The position numbers and the translations under genes were made by a program. A stretch of DNA of 64,000 nt, from the NCBI RefSeq assembly GCF_027579695.1, contig NC_083575.1, forward strand, positions 66,935,154 to 66,999,153. Reading direction: 5' to 3'. Under the pieces are notes generated by a model. It was not told the origin of the DNA. It worked only from the letters and a program-made list of their open reading frames with translations, and searched no databases. Positions 23,397 through 35,512 of the stretch are shown piece after piece (position 1 is the first letter of the stretch; each line of letters begins with the position of its first letter). Origin of the DNA: Neoarius graeffei. Its lineage: Eukaryota > Chordata > Actinopteri > Siluriformes > Ariidae.

Positions 23397-24803
23397 TTAT
23401 TCCACGACATTAGAGGGCCGGCTACAACAGATTGAAGGACGAAGAGCTGCAATTACTCCCGTCCTCCTCTTCCATTTCCTTTTCTCATTTCCCAAGTGTG
23501 AAGTGGTCTTGTTCTTCTGTGAGAGCCTTGCTGCTCTCTCTGCAGTCTCCTTGATCTGCAGCTCCAAGTGCCTTTGAATAGCCAAGCCCAGTTCCTCAGG
23601 GTCCACAGAGGCACCATAGATTTCCCATGTCATTCCTTCTGAATCCCACTTCACATCCTTTACAGGAGTTTTCTGTTGCACTGGAAGCTTGTCATTTCCA
23701 TTCACCCCCTCATCCACCAGACATACCTTTGGGAAGACATGTTGAGGTGACCTTTCTGAGTCTTGACCCACTTGCACCCCTATGTCCTTCAGCTCCCTGC
23801 AGGAGGTCATAGTCCCTGCATCTCTCATGTTTCTACCCTCTTTCATTGATTGCTCCCTACTTCCACCCTGGGGCAAAGGACCAGGCCATTTACAGTCCAG
23901 ACTACAGCAGTGGACCAGTCTTTTAGAATCCAGTCTTGTCTCACTGATGGAGGAAACGAGTGGAGGAAGAGATAACAAGGTTGGTCCTGCTTTCTTTCCC
24001 TTGTAGTCTCCCTCCATGTTCATTAGTCGTGGTACAAGTTGGGCAGGAGCAGGTATGGGCTGGGGGTGACAGTAGGCAGCAAACGTGTCCTCAACAGCTA
24101 CATGATGGTACGGGCTGCAGCAAGCAGCCGCTTCAAGCGTAGAGGGTTTAATGTCCCTCGCAAACTCTCCTGACACCTGAGAACTGCCAGAAGTGCAAAT
24201 CTGAACAGAGCTTGGCTGGATTGGGCTGCTTTCTGCTACGCAGAAAGTGGTGGCACTGCTGCTTTGTTGTGTATGTGTGGGCTCCTTAGAAACTAAGGAC
24301 GGATTGGGTGCTTCTTGTTTCTTATTCAGAGAGCTAGACTCAATTGTTTCACTTTGAAGAGGATGAATATGGGCCTTTTGCTGTACTTGAAGGGTATCTG
24401 CTTGACTCCTCTGAAAATATTGCTTGGTTGGGGATGGGTTCTCTTCTCCTAGGTATGTGTGTAATGAGGAGGCTTCCTCTGTGAGAGACAGTGATGCCTG
24501 TTCATTCTTATGGTTCGCACCAGATGCCATCTGGGCACATGCTTCATCAGATATGTGAACCTCTGCAATACCGTGGGGGCATGGGTCATTGTGAAGGCAT
24601 TTATCTTTTTCTTTTATATGCCCTCCATCTTCCAGGACTTTTTCTGAGCATGGTACTTCACTAGAACTCTTCTGTATCTCCTCAGGTTTGATGTCTTTCA
24701 GTTCAGCAGAAAGTGGAATAATGTCATTTGTGACAGTAGGGTTGGATGGAATGGTGCTCCCAGGTGGAAACGGTTCAGACACGGGGCACCCAATCTCTGC
24801 CAT
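23397..24803 (-). CDS. GPRIN-family protein (gprin2/gprin3-like), complete coding exon
   Basis: A 468-residue protein. Most of it is low-complexity, Ser/Pro/Glu-rich and probably disordered. Residues 382-468 form the conserved family domain: KDVKWDSEGMTWEIYGASVD, PEELGLAIQRHLELQI, then a basic stretch and a C-terminal Cys pair (CC at about 459-460) in RPSICCSRPSNVVE, a likely palmitoylation site. A mid-protein block (GTMTS, GVQVG, HVFPKVCLV) also fits the GPRIN layout. The family binds activated G-alpha(i/o/z) at the plasma membrane and promotes neurite outgrowth (family knowledge). The ATG at 24803 is chosen: it has a good context (TCCATGG) and follows a 3' splice site (TTTCAG) by six bases, implying an untranslated first exon. 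The paralogue is uncertain: the C-terminal end is more gprin3-like, the middle block more gprin2-like. Confidence 0.88.
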   Translation of the reverse strand: MAEIGCPVSEPFPPGSTIPSNPTVTNDIIPLSAELKDIKPEEIQKSSSEVPCSEKVLEDGGHIKEKDKCLHNDPCPHGIAEVHISDEACAQMASGANHKNEQASLSLTEEASSLHTYLGEENPSPTKQYFQRSQADTLQVQQKAHIHPLQSETIESSSLNKKQEAPNPSLVSKEPTHTQQSSSATTFCVAESSPIQPSSVQICTSGSSQVSGEFARDIKPSTLEAAACCSPYHHVAVEDTFAAYCHPQPIPAPAQLVPRLMNMEGDYKGKKAGPTLLSLPPLVSSISETRLDSKRLVHCCSLDCKWPGPLPQGGSREQSMKEGRNMRDAGTMTSCRELKDIGVQVGQDSERSPQHVFPKVCLVDEGVNGNDKLPVQQKTPVKDVKWDSEGMTWEIYGASVDPEELGLAIQRHLELQIKETAERAARLSQKNKTTSHLGNEKRKWKRRTGVIAALRPSICCSRPSNVVE

Positions 24804-24997
24804 GGAAAACTGAAACAAGATGGAAGGGTATTTTCCTAATTACACATATTTATAATACTTTATCTCAATAATCTAATGTTCATGCAAAGCTCATAATACC
24901 AGCACTGTGTTGGAAACACTACACACATTCTTACAGCATTTAGTGAGAAACTATTTGACAGGCAAATTAAATGCAAATGCAGGTGAGAAGAAGAAGT

Positions 24998-25107
24998 CAT
25001 TATTTGTCACAGACATTAGAGCACAGTGAAATTCTTTTCTTCAAATGCGGGGGGTAGAGCGCAGGGTCAGCCATGATACAGCTCCCCGGGAGCAGAGAGG
25101 GTTACAG
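24998..25107 (-). repeat. SINE-like fragment
   Basis: ATTATTTGTCACAGACATTA, AGCACAGTGAAATTCTTTTC and GGGTCAGCCATGATACAGC are parts of a repeat common in fish genomes. Only about 110 bases remain. Confidence 0.5.
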
Positions 25108-25341
25108 CAGCTGTTTCATAGACTTTCTATTTAACTTACAATTCATTCATTTGGTTTATCAAAAGGTCAATTATTAAAATTGTTTATTTTATGAATGTTT
25201 TAGATAGTGTTTACTTATAGGGTTGCACTTTGCATTGTGACTGGATTTTATAAACTTCAAGTTGTGTTTGAAGATCAGAGAGATAAGATTAGTTCTGAAT
25301 TATCCTTCATCAGAACTGATAATAAATTTCAAATTGTATTT

Positions 25342-25410
25342 TCGGGGCTCGAACCCGGACCTTCTTAGTGTGAGGCGACAGTGCTAACCACTACAGCACC
25401 GTGCCGCCCA
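25342..25410 (-). repeat. V-core SINE, copy 7, head fragment
   Basis: Only the tRNA-like head (about 70 bases) is present, an extreme truncation at the 3' side. Confidence 0.75.
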
Positions 25411-25434
25411 CCAGGGAGCATATATAAGATAAAA

Positions 25435-25600
25435 ATGAACTCTTAAAGGTTCTTTAGATGCTTAACAATATTAGATATCTGTATGGCTTGTACTTTGAAT
25501 TTTTTCTAAAAGGAAAACTGATGTAGGGTTCTACAAAGAACTTTTAACAGTGTTCCCCAGAGCGAGAAAATGAAGAACCCATTAGAATTGTAAAATGTAA
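25435..25600. repeat. Possible MITE with AGGTTCTTTA / AAGAACCC ends
   Basis: Inverted-looking AAAGGTTCTTTAGA and GAAGAACCCATTAG. Similar motifs occur at 59740-59810 (GAACCC). Weakly supported. Confidence 0.35.
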
Positions 25601-27494
25601 ACTATAATATGATAAAGTGGAATCACTAAAACCTACAGTCGTCATTACATAATTGTTATATGTTTATAAGTATGAATTATACCAATACACATTTCTATAC
25701 TATATGTAGAGAAACAATATAAGGCAAGGCTTCAAAATTATAATACATATTAAATTTAAAATGAAATATTCAATTTACCTAACACAAGGTTACTTTGAAT
25801 AAAACATGGTGGAAAAAAATCAAAAGGATCTCTTTATTTATTACATTTTTCTGAAATCGTTCCTTTTGTGTCATGAGATGGTAAAAATACAACATACACC
25901 AGCCAACACATAAGAATCAGGTTCCATTGAGTGCCACACTCTCTGCCTGCATGGCCCCAAGTGGAACAGTTACTCAATGAAAATCCATTGACTTTAGGGA
26001 AAGTGTTTTTGAGGTCAATAAACCAATTTAGTTGATTCTCACAGGCCAGCTTGATTGCCTCGACTGTTTGGGGAGATCATGCAAAACCTCTTTCGTACAC
26101 ATGACACAAAAAATGCCTGCTGATAGTAATTGTATAATTTATCTCTAAATGGCATGGCAAGGTCTGGAGAATATAGTCACTCAGGACCTGCACATACATT
26201 ATTCATCCATAAGATATAAAAATATCTGATAATACAAAGTCCCTTCCATGTGCATACACACACACACACACACACGCACAAGTGTGCACGCAGAAACCAC
26301 AAACACAGAGGCACCAGACAGTCAGTTTTCTAATTATCCCTTTTCAGAATTTTATTACACAGCACACGTATGATAAATTATCCTTACCCTGTGATGAGAC
26401 TTGCAGGCAGGATTTATGTTCTCTTCTTGACCTTTCTCTCTGCACTGCCTTTTCCCCAGTCCTTCCCAGCCTTCTCTGTCTCCCTGCCTTTTCTTCCTTT
26501 CTAATGTCGCCGTGTAGTCATCTCAGTGTCTGTGCGGGACCTTGAAAGGGAACAGGCAACAGCAGTGGTGTCTCTTTTCCCATACACATCCACAGGTGAA
26601 CCCCTCCTCCTCTCTTTCACTCAGTCACTCCGTCAGACCCCACCCCTCCTGGCCCAGAGTCTCCTCCTTCTCCTCCTCCTCCTCCTCCTCCAGCTCCTCT
26701 AATGCTTCTCCAGCAGTAGGAAAGATGACGGGATCTTTGGGATAATCTCGTCTTTCATCTGATTACAAGCCTGCCTGGGTTGCAGATCTTTAAATTCACA
26801 GCCCACACTGGGTTTAAGATGCTGTGTGTTTATGTGAGACAGAAAGCGAGGGAGCTTGAGGGAGTGGTGTTTGTATGTAGTGGATTAAGGGGGTGAGGGG
26901 GCTGGACATGGACATGAAGAGGGCATATGGTGAAATAAAGACAGAATGATAGCTAAACAGTCAACCTCAGTGTGCCTTTATTTACCTGTAAAGAAGTGAG
27001 AGATAAAAATTAATGCACAATTTAAACAGGGTTTTATTTTGCATTCCCTTTGTTATTGGCTCCCCCTCCATCCAAACACATTTTGTGTGAGAATACTGTC
27101 GAATTTTTCCTCTTGTACCTATTTCCTCTCACAATCTCTAGCAGCTCACTCAGCTCTCGCCATCACTCTCTCGCTGTTGCTATGGCAACATCAGTTCTCA
27201 ATGGGACTGCTGATTCCTGTTTTGTCTCTTTTCTGCCTCTATACAAGACACGGCTGAAAAAATACACGTGTCCACTCACATTTGGCAAGTAGTCACAAAA
27301 ATTTTAAACTGTTTATAACAGTCGGGGAGTCCTGGATAAAAGACACAGAAAAGAATGTGAATGGGTCAAGTGATGTCACACCTTCTTCATATGGACATTT
27401 GAACAGAACCCAGAGCATTTTTTTTACTACACACACATAACCAATGAACAGAGACTGTATAGCTTTGGTGCAGCATTTGGGTCATGATTGAAAA
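25601..27494. other. GPRIN 5' flank and intergenic sequence
   Basis: Holds an (AC)n tract (26261-26276) and a TCC-rich purine/pyrimidine tract (26660-26700). On minus, 26560-26760 is GC-rich and could contain the untranslated first exon of the GPRIN gene; nothing proves it. Confidence 0.3.
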
Positions 27495-27863
27495 TCCATC
27501 CATTATCTGTAGCTGCTTATCCTGTCGTACAGGGTCGCAGGCAAGCTGGAGCCTATCCCAGCTGACTCCCGAGAGGCGGGGTACACCCTGGACAAGTCGC
27601 CAGGTCATCACAGGGCTGACACATAGACACAGACAACCATTCACACTCACATTCACACCTACGGTCAATTTAGAGTCACCAATTAGCCTAACCTGCATGC
27701 CTTTGGACTGTGGGGGAAACCAGAGCACCCGGAGGAAACCCACACGGACACAGGGAGAACATGCAAACTCCGCACAGAAAGGCTCTCGCCGGCAACGGGG
27801 CTCAAACCCAGGACCTTCTTGCTGTGAGGTGACAGTGCTAACCACTACACCACCGTGCCACCC
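27495..27863 (-). repeat. V-core SINE, copy 8
   Basis: Full length. Its right flank matches that of copy 11 (35439 onward) for about 75 bases. Confidence 0.85.
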
Positions 27864-28816
27864 ACTTCCTAAACTTGTTAAACTTTTTGCCCTCTTAACA
27901 GGCTTGTGTTTTGCCTCGAGAAGAGCAGCATGACTCTGCTGTCTGCCGGTTTAAAGCCAACCTGACTAATAGAACTCAGAGTGTCAGTGTTAATGGTGTT
28001 GTTCCTGACCCGCAGTTTATTCACGTTGGTGTTCCACAGGGTTCCATATTTGGCCAGCTACTTTTCATAGTGTATCAATGATCTGCCATCTGTAGTCCAG
28101 AACTGTTCACTGATGATACTTTGCTTTTTTTCAGTAGTAGCTCTATTGCAGAAACTGAATCTGTCTTATCTAGAGACCTTGATAATAAGCCTGTAAGATG
28201 ATCCCTCGTGAGGCTTGTATCACTTTGTGTAACACCATGATACTTCCCCTGTTTCATTACTGTTCAGTTGTTTGGGATGGTTGTAGAAAAACTAATCGTG
28301 ACTATTTGGAAAAACTTTAAAGGTATGCTGTCAGTATTACTGAGGGTTGCAAAATCCAACAGCATGAAATCAGTCACATTCTTAGTTGGCCGTTCTTAGA
28401 ATCTCACAGGAAATATCAAATTTGCCTACAAATTTTCAAGTGCCTAAATGGCCTTGCACCTGCTTATCTTTGACATGACTTTCACTACTTGTGCAATTTC
28501 CACACATATAATATGCAAAATAAAGATCTTCTCCCCTGGCCCCTTGCTAAACCTGCTAAGTATCATAGTTCTTTTTGCTTAAATGGGGCTAAAGTGTGGA
28601 ATAAACCTCCAAGTAGTCTGAGAAACGAAGCATCATTCCTTAAATTCAAGAAGAGTCTCAGACTTCATTTGTGTACGTAGTTAGTCTGGCCAATAGGCCT
28701 GTTATCTATTACATTGCACTTTTACACTAATTTGCACTTCTGGTTAGATGCCAACTGCATTTTGTTATTTAATGACTTGTTCAGTGACAATAAAGTTGAC
28801 TCTAATCTAATCTAAC
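27864..28816 (+). mobile_element. LINE 3' fragment (reverse transcriptase C-terminal part)
   Basis: Reads ...LTNRTQSVSVNGVV, HVGVPQGSIFGQLLF and LFTDDTLL (a damaged RT catalytic motif, normally ADD), then a C-terminal region ending LRNEASFLKFKKSLRLHLCT before TAG. It ends in AATAAAG and short CTAAT repeats, typical of a LINE 3' end. It has several stops and shifts and a gap between the catalytic motif and the C-terminal part. The clade looks L2/CR1- or Rex-like; not certain. Confidence 0.75.
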
Positions 28817-30062
28817 CTGCATCTGCCGACTTCATAGCGCATAGCCTACCATCTTTTATTCTCCACTTTTCTACAGTGTTCAAAACATCTGGATATACAG
28901 CTGTCACTGAACAGAGAACAATATCTATCTTCACTTAAACAGCCAAATTGATATTGCTGAGTAGGGTTTCATAAATAAAAAACATCTACAAAAAAATGTG
29001 TTGTAAGAACAAACAAACTTCTAACTACTCTTGAGGACAGGAAAGTACTCTGTTACTCCTACATCTGCCTAAGAGGGGGTCTCCAGAGCCAGTAACTCAC
29101 ACACATCTTTGGACCAAGGTTATTTAACCAACAGGTTATTTAAGTTGACAACAACAAAAAAAGTGAACCAAACAGGGTGTTAACTGTCTATTTTGAACTA
29201 ATGCACATGGAAACAACACTTTTCGGCTTTAACTGCACCTGCAGGTTGCTGTGTCATAAATTTATATATCTAAAGAGGACCATATTTCCACTGTTTCCTT
29301 CTGTTTGACAAATATCAGTGTTTGAACTAAACATTCTTTCTGAAATTTCTGGCTGTATTTTCAGTGGGTTTTAAATGTATACAGATCAAAACAGAGAAAG
29401 TCCTTGGTATTGTATAAGTAAATTATTGCACGAGACACACTGTGTCTAATAAAACAATTCATTATGTACTGTGTTTCCTGAGAATGTCAGTGTTGAGGTA
29501 AAATGTATGTTGAAAGTACTGTGATATACAAAAAAATGAGTGTGTGTATATATACATAGGTTCCTTGTGTCCTTTAACCCATAAATGTTCTGATTAGAGA
29601 TATTTCATGTGGCAAAGATATGTAATGAAATCTAGACAGCATATTATACAGTGCTTTTCCTTTTTTTATTATTCTGACTTTGAAAAAGTTACACCTTAAA
29701 TGCTGTATTCTGGCAATGCTGACATTGATAGCAAATAAGCACTCCAGCTTATAAAGTCTTTCACACTTTCTCTAACATAGTTCACTCTGGACAGAACCAG
29801 CATGTGCCATATCAATGGAAGCACAAAGTCCCAGCGCCATTTTTCATATCTACACCACACTGTATAGTATAGTGTAGTTGGAGCAATGTATCTGAGTTTT
29901 CATATTATATAGGCTAAAAATTTCTCCTTACCGAAAGAGGTTGAAAGAGGTTCTGAGTATTTCCACAGTGTAGACAGTATACTTATTTCAAAATAATTGT
30001 ACCTTTCAGTCTAAATGGCACTCCTTCAAACAAGCGAGGCTCGTCCGTTCCAAAGGGTAATG

Positions 30063-30097
<35 letters not shown>

Positions 30098-31220
30098 CAC
30101 CTCCAGCAAGGATTTTACTCAGGGCTTTTTCCACCCGACATAATGCAGCCACACCCACACAGCCATGCGATTGTGTTCACAATCTTACCTGTCCAGGTGG
30201 GTTTTCTCACAAGCACCTGTAGAGACAGTTTGCATATTTAGTCTGTTCATTTTTCTGGTATGAATGTACAAAGTCATAATACTCATGATAAAATAATGAT
30301 TGATCAGTATTCCTGAGCTTATGCAGCAAAAATTATCAAGTTACACTATAGCATGTTAGTGAGTCTGAACTTGTAATAATACTCCAGATAAGTTTTATTT
30401 TATTTTATTTAATAATCAATAAAAATCTCTGAGTGTGTAGCAAAAACTAAAGTTGTGAGATGAGATGGAGTGGAATAGCCAGTTTCCCAAAGTGAGAAAT
30501 AAAAACACCCAATACATCCTGGATAAATACAGTAGCATCATAATATTTACTGTATATTCACACTCCGTCAGTGATAATAACAAACAAGAGCAAATTAATT
30601 GAAAATTCTGGTAGATTTTTTTTTGGTCACTGTCTATTTTAAATCCCCCATTATGCAAGAATTGGTATTTTTCACTCCTGGGCTCCAAACCCACCAAATA
30701 CAGCACTGGTCCTCAGTGTGGTTTTAATTAGAGTGCAAAAGAAGCACTTAAATATTTTTAAGTCCATTCAGCATTTTTATATTTACCAATGATTTGAGCT
30801 GAAACACAGTGGACTCTCAGCTGGCTGTATAGGTTTGTGGATAATGAAAGTACAGGAAACTGAATTCTGGGCCTGTTGCCCATTTTCCCATCATCCCACA
30901 GAGAGTGTCCATATGCTACATTCAGCCCACCATGCCCCATCCTCAGTCACGGGTAAGAAAAAGATTCTGTCATATTTTACATAAGTAAGTTTTTAGTCAT
31001 TTGGGAAAGAACATAAAACACTGACTATATGATTAAATTGCAGAAAGATCGCCTCACTTACATATGATCACATATAAAAGCCATGCAATGGTGCATTTCA
31101 CCATGTTATATCCTAAAATTTTACATTTGAATCCAAGTAAACACATGATGTGTGAATATGTGGTTGAGAGAAATGAGAAAGATGAAGCCATAAAATGGAC
31201 AAGTGAAAAATGCATAATCT
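28817..31220. other. Intergenic, (CT)n tract
   Basis: A (TC)n array lies at 30066-30094. No gene or transposon is recognised in 2.4 kb; short open frames lack features. Confidence 0.45.
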
Positions 31221-31611
31221 CCCTCCATCCATCCATCCATCCATGATCTGTAGCCGCTTATCCTGTACAGGGTTGCAGGCAAGCTGGAGCCTATTCCAGC
31301 TGACTATGGGCGAGAGGCGGGGTACACCCTGGACAAGTCGCCAGGTCATCGCAGGGCTGACACATAGAGACACACAACCATTTACACTCACATTCACACC
31401 TACGGTCAATTTAGAGCCACCAGTTAACCTAACCTGCATGTCTTTGGACTGTGGGGGAAACCGGAGCACCCGGAGGAAACCCACGCAGACACGGGGAGAA
31501 CATGCAAACTCCACACAGAAAGGCCCTCGTCAGCTGCTGGGCTCGAACCCAAGACCTTCTTGCTGTGAGGCGACAGCGCTAACCACTACACTACACCGTG
31601 CCACTTCCCCC
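31221..31611 (-). repeat. V-core SINE, copy 9
   Basis: Full length with a CCATn (reverse GGAT) tail at 31223-31243. Confidence 0.88.
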
Positions 31612-31994
31612 CCTTATGTCAGACAATAATTGTAAACAAATTTGGATTTAGTTGCAAATCTTTTTTACTGATGTCTGAAATGTGACCTCTGGAAATCAAA
31701 AGAAAATGTATAATTTCTGTTTGTTTGTTTATTTGTTCTTTCCTGGGGCTATTTTAAACTGTGATTCCTGTCTTCAATAGCTCAAGTGTGGCCCAGAGGA
31801 GTTTAGATTACATGACGTTATTTATCCTGAAATAAACAGTGTACAATTGCAATATGCTTCAGGTTGTTCTCAAACAATTCTAATCCCGAAGTAGATTACT
31901 ATTATCAGGGAGACATTTTGACTTGGGACAAAATTTGTATTCTCATAAATGAATTGACCAATCAGGTTTTAGATTACATCAGAAGTTAGATGTT

Positions 31995-32400
31995 GCTTCT
32001 TGGACAATGGACAATGTTCTCTGGACAATGTTCTCCTGGGAAACCTTGGATCCTGGCATTCATGTGGATGTGACATTGACTTGTACCATTTACTGAAACA
32101 TTGTTGCAGACCAAGTAACACCCATTCATGGCAACAGTATTCCCCAATGGTAGTGGCTTCCTTCAGCAGGATAATGCACCCTGTCACACTGAAAACATTG
32201 TTCACAAATGGTTGAGGAACACGAGAAAGAGTTCAAGGTGTTGACTGCACCCCAAAATTCCTCAGATCTCAATCCAGTCGAGCATCTGTGGACAAACAAC
32301 TCAGATCCATAGAGGCCCACCTCACAACTTACAGGACTTAATTGACCAAGACACCACAGCACACCTTCATAGGTTTTGTGCAATCCATGCCTCAATTGGT
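31995..32400 (+). mobile_element. Tc1-like transposase fragment
   Basis: Contains FLQQDNAPCHTENIVHKWLR-type sequence with the second catalytic Asp region, and a decayed [11 protein letters not shown] block (32262-32295). Frames shift several times. Both ends are missing; the right side is replaced by a (TG)n array. Confidence 0.7.
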
Positions 32401-32414
32401 GTGTGTGAGACTGA

Positions 32415-32416
<2 letters not shown>

Positions 32417-32470
<54 letters not shown>

Positions 32471-32732
32471 ACTGAGAATCAAATGTTCCCACAAGGATAA
32501 TAAAATCTGATAACTTTGACCTTGTGGGGACATTTGGATGGTCCCCACAAGGAACTTCCTGTTGTGTGTGTGGGTTGTTTTTGTTTTTTTTTTAGCAAAT
32601 TTTTTTTTAAAAAGCCAAAAAGTTTCCTTTTCATTACTGAGGTTAAGGTTCAGGTTAGGTTTAGGTGCAGGCACAGCATTAATTAACTGCAATAATAATT
32701 ATTTCAATGGAAGGTCCTCACAAGTATAGTGA

Positions 32733-32812
<80 letters not shown>

Positions 32813-33072
32813 ACTGGGGACCAGATGTCCCCACAAGGATAGTAAAATCTGATAATTTCGAACTTGTGGAGGCATTTGGATGGTCCCCATAGGGAAATTG
32901 CTGCTGTGTGGGTTTTGTTGTTGTTGTTGTTTAACACAAATTAAAAATAAAAATGCCAAAAAGTTTCCTTTTCATTACTGAGGTTAGGGTTAGGTTTCGG
33001 TGCAGGCACAGCATGAATTAACTGCAGTAATAATTATGTCAATGGAAGGTTCTCAGAAGGATAGTGAGACAA

Positions 33073-33148
<76 letters not shown>
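32417..33148. repeat. Compound tandem repeat: (TG)n alternating with a ~270-base unit
   Basis: Three (TG)n arrays (32417-32467, 32741-32809, 33074-33148) separate two similar bodies (32468-32740 and 32810-33073). Each body has TACTACTG, TCCCCACAAGGATA(A/G)TAAA, AAAGTTTCCTTTTCATTACT and GCACAGCAT(T/G)AATTAACTGC. This is a higher-order tandem array with period about 330 bases. Confidence 0.92.
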
Positions 33149-33151
<3 letters not shown>

Positions 33152-33486
33152 AAATACCTGCCCAGGGGGCTAAAGAACATACTAAAGGTACAATACTTGC
33201 ACTCTTGAGGACGCTACCCTAGCAATAAAAAATGTACAGTAAAGTGGATTTTTATTATTATTATTATAGTGTACAAAGAATGGAGAAATTTTGCCCAACA
33301 AGGGTTGCTGCTGTCTCCATCTAGTGGCTCGCTAGAACCTAGAATGTAAAATAAATGGTCAGTGAAGTGCTGCGTCTCACAATCTTTGATTTCTATAATA
33401 TTTGTCAGACCTAAAAGAAAGATCTGAAAAACTGCAACCATGATTTGATTTGAATATTAAAAAAGTGCAGTCGGATATTATGTACT

Positions 33487-33679
33487 GTAGATGATGTGAT
33501 CCCCAAATTCGATTTTACATTGAGGAACATTATTCTTAAATCGTTGCGCTGTTTGCCTACACAGTCTTTCACAGAGCGGTGAACCCCTCTCCATCTTTAC
33601 TTCTGAGAGACTCAGCCTCACTGGGATGCTCTTTTTATACCTAATTATGTTACTGACCTGTTGCCAATTCATTGTTTGT

Positions 33680-33715
<36 letters not shown>

Positions 33716-33967
33716 TAGCATTACACAACTTTTTCAGTCTTTTGCTGCTCCTGTCCCAAATTTATTGAAACATGTTGCAAGTATCAAATTCAGTGAGTAA
33801 ATATTTTTCAAAAAACAATAAAACTTTCTCAGTTTCAACATTTGATATGTTGCCTTTGTAATATTTTCAATGAATTATTGGGTTTCCATGATTAACAAAT
33901 CTCACATTCAATTTTTTTTATGATTTATGCTTTACGCAGCATCCCAACTTTTTTGGAATTGGGGTTG
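33487..33967 (-). mobile_element. Tc1-type fragment, one end with HTH region
   Basis: Matches the right portion of 54890-56388: CTTACTTCTGAGAGACTCAGC-like sequence encodes SLSEVKMERGSPLCERL on minus, and it ends with the inverted CAACCCCAATTCC end before TA. A (TTG)n tract (33674-33714) has grown inside. Confidence 0.7.
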
Positions 33968-34017
33968 TAAATTAATTATATAGTTCATTTATTTTCATAA
34001 ACTGATTTATGTTTACC

Positions 34018-34127
34018 AAGGATCTGGAGACTATCTTAGGAATACTGTGCACAAGGCAGGAATACATGCCAGACAGGATGCCAGTGCATCACAAGGCGCC
34101 ACACACTTATTCTTTTTTGGGGGTTGG

Positions 34128-34205
<78 letters not shown>

Positions 34206-35033
34206 CCAGTAAACCCTTGGAGGAATCTCAGACAGTCACAGGGAGAACATGCAAAACTTCACTGCACCACCATGTCGCCTGCAAGGCTGATGTGATTATA
34301 TAAGAAAAGTCAAGAAACATTTGAAACATAGCTTATTTATTCTAGAGTTCCATTACCTCCAGGTTTAAAGTCATGAGAAATTTTAACACCTTACTCATGT
34401 CATTCATTAATCTTCAGTCATCATCACTGTCGATTCCGATCTGGGCTTGAGGCGAATCATATTTGGTTGACTTGGCCAGAATTGCAGCAGTAGGGTGGCC
34501 AGTTCCTTTCTGTGCACTCACACACACTCATGCACACAACATCTATGGATGATTGAGAGTAGCCAGTTAACCTAACTGCATGTCTTTGGACTGTGGAACC
34601 CACGCAGACACGGGGAGAACATGCAAACTCCACACAGAAAGGCCCCCGTTGGCCACTGGGCTTGAACCCAAAACCTTCTTGCTGTGAGGTGACAGTGCTA
34701 AACACTGCACCACCGTGCCACCCCCCATCTTTATTCTAGTCAGTGGTTCCAGAGCCTGTCCCAGGAACACTGGGTGTGAGGCAAGAATACACCCTGGTTG
34801 TAACCTCAGTACATCACAGGACACCATGCACACACATATTCCCACCTAATGGCAATTTAACATGTCTAATCCACCTTTTTTTTTTTTAATCTAATCAACC
34901 TAATTTTTAGAGGTGGGAAGAAACTGGAGAACCTGGTAGAAACCCACTCAGACACAAGAAGAGGAGCTGAGCTAGGATCTTACCAGGAACTCTGGAGATG
35001 TGAGGTGGCAGTGTTACCTACTGCACCTCCCTT
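34018..35033 (-). repeat. Stack of old V-core SINE copies with (GT)n
   Basis: Three decayed minus copies: about 34018-34280 (split by (GT)n at 34131-34202), 34490-34726 (copy 10, recognisable head) and 34727-35033. The core words GGGAGAACATGCAAA and CCCACGCAGACAC survive in part. Confidence 0.6.
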
Positions 35034-35057
35034 CATACCTCACCACTTCCTAAACTT

Positions 35058-35438
35058 CCATCCATCCATCCATTATCTGTAGCTGCTTATCCTGTTCTAC
35101 AGGGTCGCAGGCAAGCTGGAGCCTATCCCAGCTGACTATGGGCGAGAGACGGGGTACACCCTGGACAAGTCGCCAGGTTATCGCAGGGCTGACACACATA
35201 GAGACACACAACCATTCACACTCACATTCACACCTACAGTCAATTTAGAGCCACCAATTAGCCTAACCTGCATGTCTTTGGACTGTGGGGGAAACCAGAG
35301 CACCCGAAGGAAACCCACGCAGACACGGAGAGAACATGCAAACTCGACACAGAAAGGCCCTTGCCAGCCGTTGGGCTCGATCCCAGGACCTTCTTGCTGT
35401 GAGGCGACAGTGCTAACCACTACACCACCGTGCCGCCC
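35058..35438 (-). repeat. V-core SINE, copy 11
   Basis: Full length. It is flanked by an imperfect duplication around TTCCTAAA (35047-35054, 35441-35448). The following 75 bases are shared with the right flank of copy 8. Confidence 0.85.
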
Positions 35439-35512
35439 ATTTCCTAAATTTGTTAAACTTTTTGCCCTCTTAACAGGCTTGCGTTTTGCCTCAAGAAGAG
35501 CAGCATGCCAGT

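Noticed and set aside
32707-34295. Cys-Val and Thr-His repeat peptides
   Set aside because: Translations of (TG)n / (CA)n arrays.
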